Assembly: GCA_030432655.1 (NCBI GenBank)
Contig: JAUILA010000015.1
Location: forward strand, 62,001 to 126,000
Length of the DNA stretch: 64,000 nt
DNA from: Bacteroidia bacterium
GTDB taxonomy: Bacteria > Bacteroidota > Bacteroidia > Cytophagales > Cyclobacteriaceae
Direction: 5' to 3'
Below are positions 28,425 through 37,645 of this stretch, piece after piece. The position numbers and the translations under genes are program-made. Numbering within the stretch: position 1 is the first letter of the stretch; each line of letters begins with the position of its first letter. The notes under the pieces were generated by a model. It made no database searches and was not told the DNA's origin. It saw only the letters and a program-made list of their open reading frames with translations.

Positions 28425-30947
28425 TTAACGCTCCGGGTCGTATTCCCACAATTCTCGTCCGTTGATCAGATAGGCCTTACCATTCAAATAAAACGATCCG
28501 GCTCCTTGACTTGGGGTTTGGCCGGGAAATCCACTTATCTGATCCCAGGAATCTGTATCAGGATCATAGCGCCACATATCATTGAAGGTGCTTCCGACCT
28601 TATTATTATACCCACCAAAGACATACACCACATTATCTATGACCACCGCTTGTAATTCAGACCTGAGCCGTCCGGGAAATTGACTCAACGGCATCCAGTC
28701 ATTCGTTTCAATGCTATACCTCCACAGGTCAGAAACACTGGTATTATAATTTGACATTTGTCTGGAACCGCCAAGTATGTATATATACTTATCAATGACA
28801 AACTCCGCGGCTTTACCTCTGGGTACCCCCGGAAAATCTGCCAACCTGGTGACATCTCCAGTTGAAGGATCGAATGAGTAGAAATCATTAAGTGCCGTCG
28901 TAGCAGTTGAAAAACCAAGCCCGGTATATCCCTTGCCGTTGGCTGTAACCGACAACCCGAATGCTCGTCCGGGTAAATCCACAGATAAATCTCCCTGAGT
29001 ATTATCAGAAAAATCATAATAATGGATAACCGGACTATTCAATTCATCGGTATACGGTTTCTTACCTGATCCGTAATAGAGCCTGTCACCTATCATCCAG
29101 TCAATCCCACCGGGATATCGGCCAAATTCTTTAAAGTATGTCCAGCTAGCGGTAACCGGATCAAAATTATAATATAACTCACTGTTCTCACCTCCGCCTA
29201 AATATACTTGTCCATCATACACATAAGCACCGGAATAGGATGAATACCTTGGGTAGGTGTTCACGTTTTTCCATGGACCTCTCAAATGAAATTCGTCATT
29301 TGTGGTCACATAATTACCATTTACACGTACTCTAATCGGATAGGTTGACTCAGCTACAGGACTGGTGATGGTAAACCTGATCATGCCTGAGCTAGCCTCG
29401 GTCACTTCAGTAGTCATATTGAACCCAATGGTCACCTCATAATTTTCCTTTTCCGGATTTAAATTTGCACCATAAATGGTTATCTCGCTGTTCTGGCTCC
29501 CGTGATCTGGTGTAAAAGAGGTAATAACTGGTTGCTTCAGCAGCAGTCGGTCCACGGCCTGGACCGACTGATTATCCGTCTCAATCGCATGGACCGCCAC
29601 CCTGTTGGTTCTGTACCTTACATCAGACGGTACAACAAAAACAATTCTGGCAGATGTGGCTTCGACGATGGTCGCTTCAATACCCTCAATAACCACCCTG
29701 TTGCCAGCGGGTGAATCTCCGAAATGCTTACCAAAAATGACCACCTGCTCACCCCACGCTGCTTCCAGTGGAAAAATGGATTCAATTTGAGGGGTGACGA
29801 TGGTGAATTGCTCCGATGTTTCAATTGTTTCAGCCGGATTTTTAATCACCAACGGATAGGATCCCGGGCTGATTCCCGAAGGAACTTCTGCAACAATTTC
29901 GTCCCTGGCAACTGAAACTATGGCTAACTCCTTGTTATTAAGACTGATGTGGTTATGTTCGGCCGACAGATTAAACTTACTTCCCTCAATGGATATCCTG
30001 GTATTTGCGGTCCCTTCCTTTGGAGCAAATCCTGAAACTGTTGGTAAACGTAACTCCATTATCGAAGAAGATTCCTTTACCTGGTTTCCAACTGTAATTT
30101 TGAGGCGGGACCTGCTGGTGTCGGCTGTTTCTGGAATGATGAATTTCAGGCTATTTTTGGAATTGCTGAGGATGGTAGCAGGCTTGCGGAATACTTCAAT
30201 TTTACTGTATTCAATGTCATCGGGCAAATTGGTCGCATATATCTCCGCTGTATCGCCATATAATACCGAGGTTGGATAAATGGATTGGACCGAGACCTCC
30301 AGTAGCTGAAATTTTTCACTGAATTCTGCCGACTGCATGGCCGATCTTACAGATACAACCTGCTCACCTGTTTCCACATTTAATGGGATGATTCCTTTCA
30401 GTGTATCCGGCGACAAGGAGACTAAATTAGTCTGGACTCCCCCGATCATAACACGCGAGTCACCCGGGGCGTTACTGAACCCTCCACCAGCCACCGTTAT
30501 GGTATCACCGACAACTGCTTCTTTCGGAAAATAATCTACCAGTTCTATCTCGCTGTTTCCCTGGCTTACAAAGCTAAGTACCTGGCCAAGAATCAATTTG
30601 TCTTCTGTTTCAATAAATGCACGAAAATGATACGTACGCCCTTCAACTAACCCGCGATTCAATGTGGCTTCATATACTCCCGTTGAAACCGATGGCCCCA
30701 AACTAACGATATTCGAATTTTCAGGTGATATTGCCACGGCTAATCCGTACATAAACCCGTGATTCCTGACGGTTGAATTGCCAAGTGAGTGGACCATAGC
30801 CGAAACCCGTGCGCCGGATTCCGAAACCTGGATTTCCTCCCGTGTATCAAGGATCGGATAATTACGCTCTACAAGCTCCTTCTCCTCCGTATCACAAGCG
30901 GGAAGAATCAATAAAAAAACCAAAATGAAAAAAATGAGGAATCGCAT
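28425..30947 (-). CDS. Large lipoprotein with IPT/TIG domains and a Kelch propeller
   Basis: The 840-residue protein has a lipobox LPAC (C18), a fibronectin-like N-terminal region (about 35-130), roughly five IPT/TIG beta-sandwich domains (about 133-560, each opening with a SIFPLEAAWGEQVVIFG-like pattern), and Kelch-type repeats in the last 270 residues with YVFGG, YILGG and WRYDPDTDSW units. This is a cell-surface adhesion or glycan-binding layout. It has no SusC/SusD partner here. It diverges from a putative outer-membrane protein gene. Confidence 0.88.
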   Translation of the reverse strand: MRFLIFFILVFLLILPACDTEEKELVERNYPILDTREEIQVSESGARVSAMVHSLGNSTVRNHGFMYGLAVAISPENSNIVSLGPSVSTGVYEATLNRGLVEGRTYHFRAFIETEDKLILGQVLSFVSQGNSEIELVDYFPKEAVVGDTITVAGGGFSNAPGDSRVMIGGVQTNLVSLSPDTLKGIIPLNVETGEQVVSVRSAMQSAEFSEKFQLLEVSVQSIYPTSVLYGDTAEIYATNLPDDIEYSKIEVFRKPATILSNSKNSLKFIIPETADTSRSRLKITVGNQVKESSSIMELRLPTVSGFAPKEGTANTRISIEGSKFNLSAEHNHISLNNKELAIVSVARDEIVAEVPSGISPGSYPLVIKNPAETIETSEQFTIVTPQIESIFPLEAAWGEQVVIFGKHFGDSPAGNRVVIEGIEATIVEATSARIVFVVPSDVRYRTNRVAVHAIETDNQSVQAVDRLLLKQPVITSFTPDHGSQNSEITIYGANLNPEKENYEVTIGFNMTTEVTEASSGMIRFTITSPVAESTYPIRVRVNGNYVTTNDEFHLRGPWKNVNTYPRYSSYSGAYVYDGQVYLGGGENSELYYNFDPVTASWTYFKEFGRYPGGIDWMIGDRLYYGSGKKPYTDELNSPVIHYYDFSDNTQGDLSVDLPGRAFGLSVTANGKGYTGLGFSTATTALNDFYSFDPSTGDVTRLADFPGVPRGKAAEFVIDKYIYILGGSRQMSNYNTSVSDLWRYSIETNDWMPLSQFPGRLRSELQAVVIDNVVYVFGGYNNKVGSTFNDMWRYDPDTDSWDQISGFPGQTPSQGAGSFYLNGKAYLINGRELWEYDPER

Positions 30948-30988
30948 GGCTGAATTGGAATAATTAGGGGATGTTCATAGATTCGCCA

Positions 30989-30996
30989 CAAATATA
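30989..30996 (-). promoter_or_regulatory. -7 box of the TIG/Kelch gene
   Basis: The minus strand reads TATATTTG, an exact -7 element, placing the transcript start near 30982 and a leader of about 35 bases. On the plus strand the overlapping bases 30995-31002 read TATATTTA, four bases before the divergent ATG at 31006, so the two promoters share sequence. Confidence 0.55.
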
Positions 30997-31005
30997 TATT
31001 TACTA

Positions 31006-32241
31006 ATGAGAATCAGCAGTCGTTTCATCATCTTCCTGTTATTTTTTTTATCCTGCAATATATTTAAATCTGAAGCACAGACAAATTACCTTCCGGGTTA
31101 TTACGTCACTCACGAAAATGATACGATTCATGGCTATATAGCCCATTTAAGTGGCAATCCAAGTTCTAACCATGCTTTATTCAAGGAGTCACCTGACAGT
31201 CAGCGAATTAAGTTTCTGCCAGGTGAAATCAAGGGGTACGGGATCACCGGCAAGCTACATTACCGTTCTTATAGTTTTACAAAACGGGGTCATGCACAGA
31301 CTGCTTTTCTGAAAGTACTTGTAGATGGCGAAGTCAGTCTGCTTGAAGTTCCGAGCAGGGTACTTTTGCTTTTCCCGAAACCTAATTTCTTCGTGTATGA
31401 CCAAGGCAGTGAACAGCTGATCGACCTGGACAGCAAGGAAGAAATTATAACCATTGACGAAAAAAAATACCTGGCAGGCGAGCATCGTGCCAAGGGCATT
31501 CTGAATTACCTGTTGAATGACCAGAAGGAGGTCATTGAGCCTATTCTCCAAAATGATAAATACCTATACAATGCGACTGATCTGACGAATCTGTTTGTCA
31601 CCTATTATCAGAGCAAGGACACCACCTATACTGTCGCCAAAGAAATTCCCATACCTTTTCACGCAGGTCTTAATGTAGTGGCCAACAGGTTGGTCCAGTC
31701 AATGAACACAGAACTTTATGGCCTTGATTTCGAATTTGAACCGGAACAGGTTACCATGGTCGGACTGATGGGTACACTATTCATTCCGAGGGTCAATGAA
31801 AACATGCGGATAATTCTAAGTTTACAGTATGGGGAGTTTGATAAATACAGCTATTACAAAGAATTTCATGCAAATAATGATTTATTGTTGTCATTTAACT
31901 CGCTCGAAACCGGTCTTGGATTACGATGGAGCAATATAAGTCCGATCAGCCTAACATTTGACGCCTCGGTTAACCTTACATTTCATTCCGCGATCGAATA
32001 CACGTGGCGTAAGGAAGTTATCGCCAATGATGAAATCAGATCGCGTTATGTGGACCTGCTGAGTAACAGCGCCATCGGAAATAATGGGCTTGGATATACA
32101 TTCAGAGTCGGGAAGAATATCAATGTTTACAAGGGTCATCGATTGAATCTTTCAGCCCGTTATTCCAGCCTGACAGATACACGGAATGAGGCGTCCTATT
32201 CTTACTACGGCCTTGAGATCAGTTTACAGGTTTTGAAATAG
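31006..32241 (+). CDS. Hypothetical secreted protein, probable outer-membrane barrel
   Basis: I do not recognise this 411-residue protein. It has a signal peptide ending near SEAQ, an N-terminal domain with GYYVTHENDTIHGYI, as seen in several uncharacterised Bacteroidota outer-membrane proteins, and a C-terminal half rich in alternating polar/hydrophobic stretches that could form eight or more beta strands (for example LGLRWSNISPISLTFDAS and RLNLSARYSSL). The last residue is Lys, not the usual aromatic of a barrel. It is divergently arranged with the TIG/Kelch lipoprotein. Confidence 0.7.
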   Translation: MRISSRFIIFLLFFLSCNIFKSEAQTNYLPGYYVTHENDTIHGYIAHLSGNPSSNHALFKESPDSQRIKFLPGEIKGYGITGKLHYRSYSFTKRGHAQTAFLKVLVDGEVSLLEVPSRVLLLFPKPNFFVYDQGSEQLIDLDSKEEIITIDEKKYLAGEHRAKGILNYLLNDQKEVIEPILQNDKYLYNATDLTNLFVTYYQSKDTTYTVAKEIPIPFHAGLNVVANRLVQSMNTELYGLDFEFEPEQVTMVGLMGTLFIPRVNENMRIILSLQYGEFDKYSYYKEFHANNDLLLSFNSLETGLGLRWSNISPISLTFDASVNLTFHSAIEYTWRKEVIANDEIRSRYVDLLSNSAIGNNGLGYTFRVGKNINVYKGHRLNLSARYSSLTDTRNEASYSYYGLEISLQVLK

Positions 32242-32251
32242 GTCTTTCAAC

Positions 32252-34426
32252 TTAACCCGCCTGCTGTTTTATGATCGGCAGATCACGGACTCTGGTACCG
32301 GTTGCCGCGTAATACGCATTCACCACCGCAGCGGTAGCCGGACCCTGCGCAGCCTCGCCGGCGCCAAGTGGGGGCTGATCCGGTCGATCAATGACACGCA
32401 CCTCAGTAAGAGGTACTTCCTGGTAACGCAGTACCGGATAACTGTTCCAGTCATGTGAGGTCACATGCTGATTGTCGAATTTCACTTCTTCCATAAGCGC
32501 CCAGCTGGCAGACTGGATCATGCCGCCTTCAATCTGATTTTTAAGTCCGTCCGGATTGATCACTTCACCGGAGTCCACTACGGCCCACATCCGGCGTACT
32601 ACCGGCCGGTCCTGTTTACTCCCATCCACCAAAGCCGCCACGGCACAGTAACTTGCCGCGTTTTTGTACCTGGAGAATGCAATACCGATTCCCTGCCCTT
32701 CCTCCGGTGAAATGTTCCTTATCATCGCCCGTAATTCAGTCAGGCAATCCCTGGCGCGTGGATCTGTCAGATGCATGAGCCGGAATTGAAACGGATCAAT
32801 GTCCGCTTTCACTGCAAGCTCATCCATATAGCATTCGATCGCAAAGACATTGGCATAGGCACCAAGTCCGCGCAGGGCTGAGAACCGTAACGGACCGGAA
32901 AATATATGACTGCTCAGGGACAAGGCACCAGTCTCATAGTAGGGCCTGGCATTTCTGGTGGCACCGCCCCGAAAACCACCGGACGGCCAGGGTGAAGCAT
33001 TCTCCAGGTACCTGGCCGGCAAGAGGCTCCCGGCATCACCCCGTGGCCGGGTACTGTGCCCGTCAGACCAGAGATCATAGATCCAGCCGGTAATCCTGCC
33101 TTGCGCGTTAAGTCCGGCTTTCAGCTTCATAATCATGGCCGTGCCATAAGGTTCCCAAAGGTGTTCATCTTCACGCATCCATTGCAGGCGGACATGCCGG
33201 TCCGGATAATTATAGGCAATCAGGGCTGCCTCGGCCGCTACATCATCGGCCGCATTATGTCCATAGCATCCCGAGCCCGGGACGCCGATCACCCGGATAT
33301 CATCCGCGCTCATTCCCATCATCGTGGCAATCGAATCACGCAGCGGATAAACCCCCTGGCTGTGCGACCAGACCGTTAACTGACGGTCGGAATAAAGGGC
33401 CACTGCACAGGACGGTCCGTTGGAAGCATGCATAATGTACGGCTTGAAATAGGTGGCCTCCAGTTGCGCCGAAGCTTCGGGAATGGCCGTGGCAGGATCT
33501 CCTTCCTGCTCATCCTGCTGACTGTCCGTTTCCAAAGATAGCAGGTGGTCTTTGAGCCCTGCTGTTGCAGGCAAGCCCGTTGTTTCCCGCCAGGTGATAC
33601 GATCCTGAAGTTTACTGATTCCCTGTATGGCCTTCCATTCATCTTCAGCAATCACGCCGACAAAGCTTCCGTCCCTGATCACGTGGTAATCATCCTCCAG
33701 GCCGGCAAGGTCAATTTTTTCAAGTACCGATGAATAAGCGGGAGGCCGGACCACCCGGGCGTGGACCATTCCGTCAAAACGCAGGTCCTGTACATAAGTC
33801 ATTTCACCCGTCACCATACGTGCGATATCATCCCGCCTGACCGGATGGCCCACCACCTGGCGGCGCGTTTTGCCATAAATCTCTGCCGACCCGTTCAGTT
33901 TCCGCGTGATCTGCTTGCCTTGCAGCAGCTCGCCGATCGAATTTTGATAACTGCCGGAAACCACCCGGCCACCCTTCATTTCTATTTCAGCTGCAGGAAC
34001 CTTCCACTTTTCCGCAGCCAGTTCAATCAGGTATTCACGGGCAGTGGCGGCCGCCTTCCGAACCTGCATGGCGCTTGATTCGATGGATCGCGACCCGGCA
34101 GTATATCCTTCGTTCGGCGTTTCTCCCGTATCCGCAATCTGTATAACGGTAGAATCAAAAGGTAAGGTAAGCTCTTCCGCTGCAACCTGGCGAATGGCGG
34201 TCTTGATCCCCTGTCCGAGTTCCATTTTCCCGGTAATGACCCGTATTCTCCCGTTCTCTAGTAACTGGATCCAGGCATTTATCTGCGAATCATCCGGAAG
34301 ATCGTTAAGCAGCTGATCGTTTTCCGGGCTGGCGAAGCAACCCGCGCCGGATAATGAAAAAGCGATAGTCAGTCCGCCCATGGATTTCAGAAAATCCCTT
34401 CTGCCAGTATGAGTTTCACCTATCAT
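32252..34426 (-). CDS. Molybdopterin-binding subunit, isoquinoline 1-oxidoreductase beta type
   Basis: The 724-residue protein belongs to the xanthine oxidase family, large subunit. The leader has a perfect Tat motif RRDFLK (9-14) running into a lipobox-like SGAGC (C30). Cofactor segments include GKMELGQGIKTAIRQVAAEEL, GVPGSGCYGHNAADDVAAEAALIA, SGGFRGGATRNARP and the C-terminal GAGEAAQGPATAAVVNA with the catalytic-type Glu. It overlaps its 2Fe-2S partner by 4 bases. Electrons would pass from a hydroxylated N-heterocycle or aldehyde to a respiratory acceptor. The substrate is unknown. Confidence 0.93.
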   Translation of the reverse strand: MIGETHTGRRDFLKSMGGLTIAFSLSGAGCFASPENDQLLNDLPDDSQINAWIQLLENGRIRVITGKMELGQGIKTAIRQVAAEELTLPFDSTVIQIADTGETPNEGYTAGSRSIESSAMQVRKAAATAREYLIELAAEKWKVPAAEIEMKGGRVVSGSYQNSIGELLQGKQITRKLNGSAEIYGKTRRQVVGHPVRRDDIARMVTGEMTYVQDLRFDGMVHARVVRPPAYSSVLEKIDLAGLEDDYHVIRDGSFVGVIAEDEWKAIQGISKLQDRITWRETTGLPATAGLKDHLLSLETDSQQDEQEGDPATAIPEASAQLEATYFKPYIMHASNGPSCAVALYSDRQLTVWSHSQGVYPLRDSIATMMGMSADDIRVIGVPGSGCYGHNAADDVAAEAALIAYNYPDRHVRLQWMREDEHLWEPYGTAMIMKLKAGLNAQGRITGWIYDLWSDGHSTRPRGDAGSLLPARYLENASPWPSGGFRGGATRNARPYYETGALSLSSHIFSGPLRFSALRGLGAYANVFAIECYMDELAVKADIDPFQFRLMHLTDPRARDCLTELRAMIRNISPEEGQGIGIAFSRYKNAASYCAVAALVDGSKQDRPVVRRMWAVVDSGEVINPDGLKNQIEGGMIQSASWALMEEVKFDNQHVTSHDWNSYPVLRYQEVPLTEVRVIDRPDQPPLGAGEAAQGPATAAVVNAYYAATGTRVRDLPIIKQQAG

Positions 34427-34887
34427 GATTCGGACAGGCGTTTAATGGCACGAATGACCCGGGCATGTACTCCGCAGCGGCAAATATTGCGATCCAGGCG
34501 TTCACGAATCAGGTCTTCCGGTGGCTGGTCATTCTCCCGGACCAGGGCCACCGTTGAAATTACCATGCCGTTCAGGCAGTACCCGCACTGGGCGGCCTGT
34601 TCGTCGATGAATGCCTGCTGGACCGGGTGCAACGTGCCGTCGGCAAGGGCTAATCCTTCCAGCGTGGTGATCGTCTGACCCTCGGCCGCGGACACCGGAA
34701 GGCCGCAGGAAGGTACCGCCTGGTCGCCCAGGAGCACCATGCAGGCCCCGCATTGCTGGAGACCGCAGCCAAATTTCGGACCATTTAGTTCCAGCTGGTT
34801 CCGGAGAATATAAAGCAGCGGAGTGGATTCTTCGGCTTCCAGGCTGACGGATTTGCCATTTACAGTCAGGGAGAATGTGCGGATCAT
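34423..34887 (-). CDS. 2Fe-2S subunit, isoquinoline 1-oxidoreductase alpha type
   Basis: The 154-residue protein has two iron-sulfur clusters: the plant-ferredoxin type in the N-terminal half (FGCGLQQCGACMVLL then a further Cys near 61) and the helical type in the C-terminal half (CGYCLNGM and CRCG near 100-140). This pair is typical of the small subunit of the xanthine oxidase family. It has no signal peptide, so it would be exported with the Tat-carrying large subunit by hitch-hiking. It is the first gene of the two-gene unit. Confidence 0.95.
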   Translation of the reverse strand: MIRTFSLTVNGKSVSLEAEESTPLLYILRNQLELNGPKFGCGLQQCGACMVLLGDQAVPSCGLPVSAAEGQTITTLEGLALADGTLHPVQQAFIDEQAAQCGYCLNGMVISTVALVRENDQPPEDLIRERLDRNICRCGVHARVIRAIKRLSES

Positions 34888-35149
34888 ATCCTATAATTTA
34901 CACAAAACAGGGGAAAACGTCTACGTGGTTGTACATCACATCGTCTTTTTTCAGAAGGAACTCTTAAAGGCCAGGGGTATTTGCCGGTGCATTTAAGCAT
35001 ATGTACACCATTGAACTTATCTTTCTCCTTCAATTCCCCTGCAATTCAAAGACTTATAATGGCGTTTACCTGAAGAAATACTAAAAACGTGCAATCAGAG
35101 TGAACAAAAAGGCCCCTTCGTTGCATTATTGCAGAAGATAAGGTGAGCC
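34888..35149. other. Gene-free spacer upstream of the molybdenum enzyme genes
   Basis: I see no reading frame with protein-like composition and no convincing terminator or riboswitch fold in these 262 bases. The minus-strand promoter of the molybdenum enzyme genes should be here, but no exact TAnnTTTG element is present close to 34887. Confidence 0.5.
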
Positions 35150-35311
35150 ATGAAGAATCTGCTGTGCTATTTTTTCGGACATAAGTTCAGGTATTTCAGT
35201 GATACCCGCTCGGTATTCTGCGAACGATGTAAACAAACATTCCGGCGCAGGAAAGCCGACGTGAGCAGGCAGAATAATGTGCGGTCTTACTATATGAACA
35301 GTTCGGAGTAG
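35150..35311 (+). CDS. 53-residue zinc-ribbon-like protein (DUF1660-like)
   Basis: An ATG at 35150 opens 53 codons. The product starts KNLLCYFFGHKFRY and has FCERCKQTF at 23-31, giving C6, H11, C24 and C27, a plausible zinc site. This resembles, by eye, the phage-associated DUF1660 pattern of a Cys, a Gly-His and a CxxC with basic residues. The C-terminal half is basic and disordered. It stands alone beside an A+T-rich orphan gene and tRNA-linked repeats, which fits an accessory origin. Function is unknown. Confidence 0.5.
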   Translation: MKNLLCYFFGHKFRYFSDTRSVFCERCKQTFRRRKADVSRQNNVRSYYMNSSE

Positions 35312-35425
35312 TCCGACTCCCCTTAGTATTGTTAATAGTTCATTTGAAAATATTCGGAGAAAAATTCTTCCAAATAAACAGTGTTTGGATGCCCCCTGTC
35401 AGATCAACGTTAAAGATGAATTGTA

Positions 35426-35962
35426 TTAAGCAACCCTCATTTCGGCAATTCTTTTCCTTATAGCAGATGAAATGGGCTTAATTTTATTTTCAAATTCAAC
35501 TACCTTTTCATTCAATACCTCATCCTTTTTTCCTTCTTCTAAGGACTTTACAATACCACTAACATCAACGGTAATATCTTCGAGCAAGCCATGTATTTCT
35601 TCACAATAGAACGGTGAATGTTCCTCACTATATTTAACTAAATCACTTGCAGCTGCCTCAACTTTCTCTGTTGTCATTTCACTATAAGCAGTATGATCTA
35701 CCACTTCTGAAAAAGTTAGACGTAATGCACACTCCTCAAAATAAATTAGCTTTGACCACAAAATACTTAGTATCTCAAATTCCTTTTCAAATTGTGCTTT
35801 ATGAACATTTACATCTTTCTCAATTGCACCTTTTAGCCTTTCAATTTTTTGGTTTTGAAAAAAATTAAAAACTAAAGAACCAATAGCAATTATCCCTGAA
35901 ATGATTGAAATAGTGAAGGATGTTGAAGCATCAATAAGTGTGGAAATTGTTTCAGATTCCAT
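35426..35962 (-). CDS. Orphan A+T-rich membrane-anchored protein
   Basis: The 178-residue product has one N-terminal membrane segment (about 14-34, SFTISIISGIIAIGSLVFNFF) followed by a soluble helical domain, charged and coiled-coil-like, with no recognised family. The sequence is visibly richer in A and T than its neighbours, and it lies between the small zinc-ribbon-like gene and repeated tRNA-Glu ends. These are the usual marks of recently acquired cargo. Proteins of this shape sometimes act as phage-exclusion or sensor subunits, but nothing here shows that. Confidence 0.65.
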   Translation of the reverse strand: MESETISTLIDASTSFTISIISGIIAIGSLVFNFFQNQKIERLKGAIEKDVNVHKAQFEKEFEILSILWSKLIYFEECALRLTFSEVVDHTAYSEMTTEKVEAAASDLVKYSEEHSPFYCEEIHGLLEDITVDVSGIVKSLEEGKKDEVLNEKVVEFENKIKPISSAIRKRIAEMRVA

Positions 35963-36256
35963 ACTTCAATATATAAAAAAGAGAGTAAAACCCCTTTTAA
36001 GTTTCAGCGCAATAAACTTCTCGGTTAATTGCATGAGTTCACTGTTTGTTTGTAACCCCTCAGGATAAAATGTGTGTTACCACCTTCACGAAGGTTACAA
36101 GTGAATATAATAGGAGGACCGAGCATTCTCATTCTGTTTTTGTAGCCCGTAGGAGGACCGAGCGTTAGAAAATGCTCCAGTGGAGCATTTTAGCGAGGGG
36201 CCAGCCTGCAGGGCAGCTTCTGGCGCGTTGGAGGGTTCGATTCTCCGGAGGGTAAA
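35963..36256. other. Repeat-bearing spacer next to tRNA-Glu
   Basis: No protein gene is supported. From 36111 to 36163 the sequence TAGGAGGACCGAGC occurs twice (36111-36124, 36150-36163), the second preceded by GTAGCCCG. A compact hairpin with 11-base arms occupies 36169-36191 (AAAATGCTCCA and TGGAGCATTTT). At 36230-36246 the sequence GGAGGGTTCGATTCTCC has the form of a tRNA T-arm. The rest of a tRNA is missing. Confidence 0.6.
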
Positions 36257-36302
36257 ACGCAAAAAGGCTACCAAATGGTAGCCTTTTTGCGTAGCCCGTA
36301 GG
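36142..36302. repeat. Direct repeat of the tRNA-Glu 3' end
   Basis: GTAGCCCGTAGG occurs at 36142-36153 and again at 36291-36302, where it is the 3' end of the tRNA-Glu gene and part of its T stem. Copies of a tRNA end placed downstream of the gene are what site-specific integration leaves behind. Here the copies are only about 150 bases apart, so any element would be lost or the duplication may come from another process. Confidence 0.6.
36257..36292 (-). terminator. Intrinsic terminator of tRNA-Glu
   Basis: ACGCAAAAAGGCTACCA (36257-36273) and its exact reverse complement (36276-36292) form a 17-base perfect stem with a 2-base gap at the centre. On the minus strand the 3' arm ends in TTTTTGCGTTTT. 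The first base of the stem is the discriminator base of the tRNA, so processing must release the tRNA from the stem. Confidence 0.8.
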
Positions 36303-36363
36303 GGAATCGAACCCCTGTTTCCAGGATGAAAACCTGGCGTCCTGACCCCTAGACGAACGGGCC
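36292..36363 (-). tRNA. tRNA-Glu(UUC)
   Basis: On the minus strand the sequence folds into a standard 72-base cloverleaf: acceptor GGCCCGT with ACGGGCT (a G-U closing pair at 1-72), anticodon stem CCAGG/CCTGG around the loop TTTTCAT, giving anticodon UUC, and T-arm GGGGTTCGATTCCCC. The discriminator is A and CCA is not encoded. A consensus promoter lies upstream and a strong terminator directly downstream. Confidence 0.96.
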
Positions 36364-36381
36364 ATTGTTTAAATGGAGATG

Positions 36382-36412
36382 CAAATATAGATGGCGGTTC
36401 GATAATTGCAAA
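36382..36412 (-). promoter_or_regulatory. Consensus Bacteroidota promoter of tRNA-Glu
   Basis: On the minus strand TTTG (36409-36412) is followed after 19 bases by TATATTTG (36382-36389), a full match to the -33/-7 promoter of Bacteroidota. Transcription would start about 12 bases before the tRNA 5' end. This is the best lineage marker in the window. Confidence 0.85.
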
Positions 36413-36463
36413 ACCTGTCTGAAAAAAAATTTAAAAAAGCCTCATTTTTCCCTTTCTGCATTC

Positions 36464-36495
36464 TTTGCTTTTACCTGCCGTGTATTGTAATTTTA
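36464..36495 (+). promoter_or_regulatory. Promoter of gap
   Basis: TTTG at 36464-36467 is followed after 20 bases by TAATTTTA at 36488-36495, matching TAnnTTTG except for the last base. The implied leader is about 43 bases. Confidence 0.65.
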
Positions 36496-36541
36496 CTTCT
36501 CATTCTAGAAATCGAACTTAATTCTTACTAAACCCTATTAA

Positions 36542-37528
<987 letters not shown>

Positions 37529-37549
37529 TCTCTTTCATGCTTTAACAAT

Positions 37550-37583
37550 AAAAAGCCGCATCCGAAAGGAAGCGGCTTTTTTT
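37550..37583 (+). terminator. Intrinsic terminator of gap
   Basis: AAAAAGCCGC (37550-37559) pairs with GCGGCTTTTT (37572-37581) around a 12-base loop and is followed by further T residues to 37583. It lies 22 bases after the gap stop. Confidence 0.9.
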
Positions 37584-37606
37584 AGACCCCGGCTAGTCCG
37601 GCCAGT

Positions 37607-37643
37607 AGTCTTTGTCTTTGTCTTAGTCCTCGTCTTAGTCTCT
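37607..37643. repeat. Short GTCTTN-type tandem repeat
   Basis: This stretch is made of imperfect six-base units of the form GTCTTN (AGTCTTTGTCTTTGTCTTAG and so on), about six copies, placed between the gap terminator and the yebC stop codon. It is non-coding and of a kind prone to slippage. No role is evident. Confidence 0.6.
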
Positions 37644-37645
37644 AC

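Noticed and set aside
36165-36365. 66-codon frame across the tRNA-Glu gene
   Set aside because: The frame is a read-through of the tRNA, its terminator and the repeat region; the tRNA fold is decisive.
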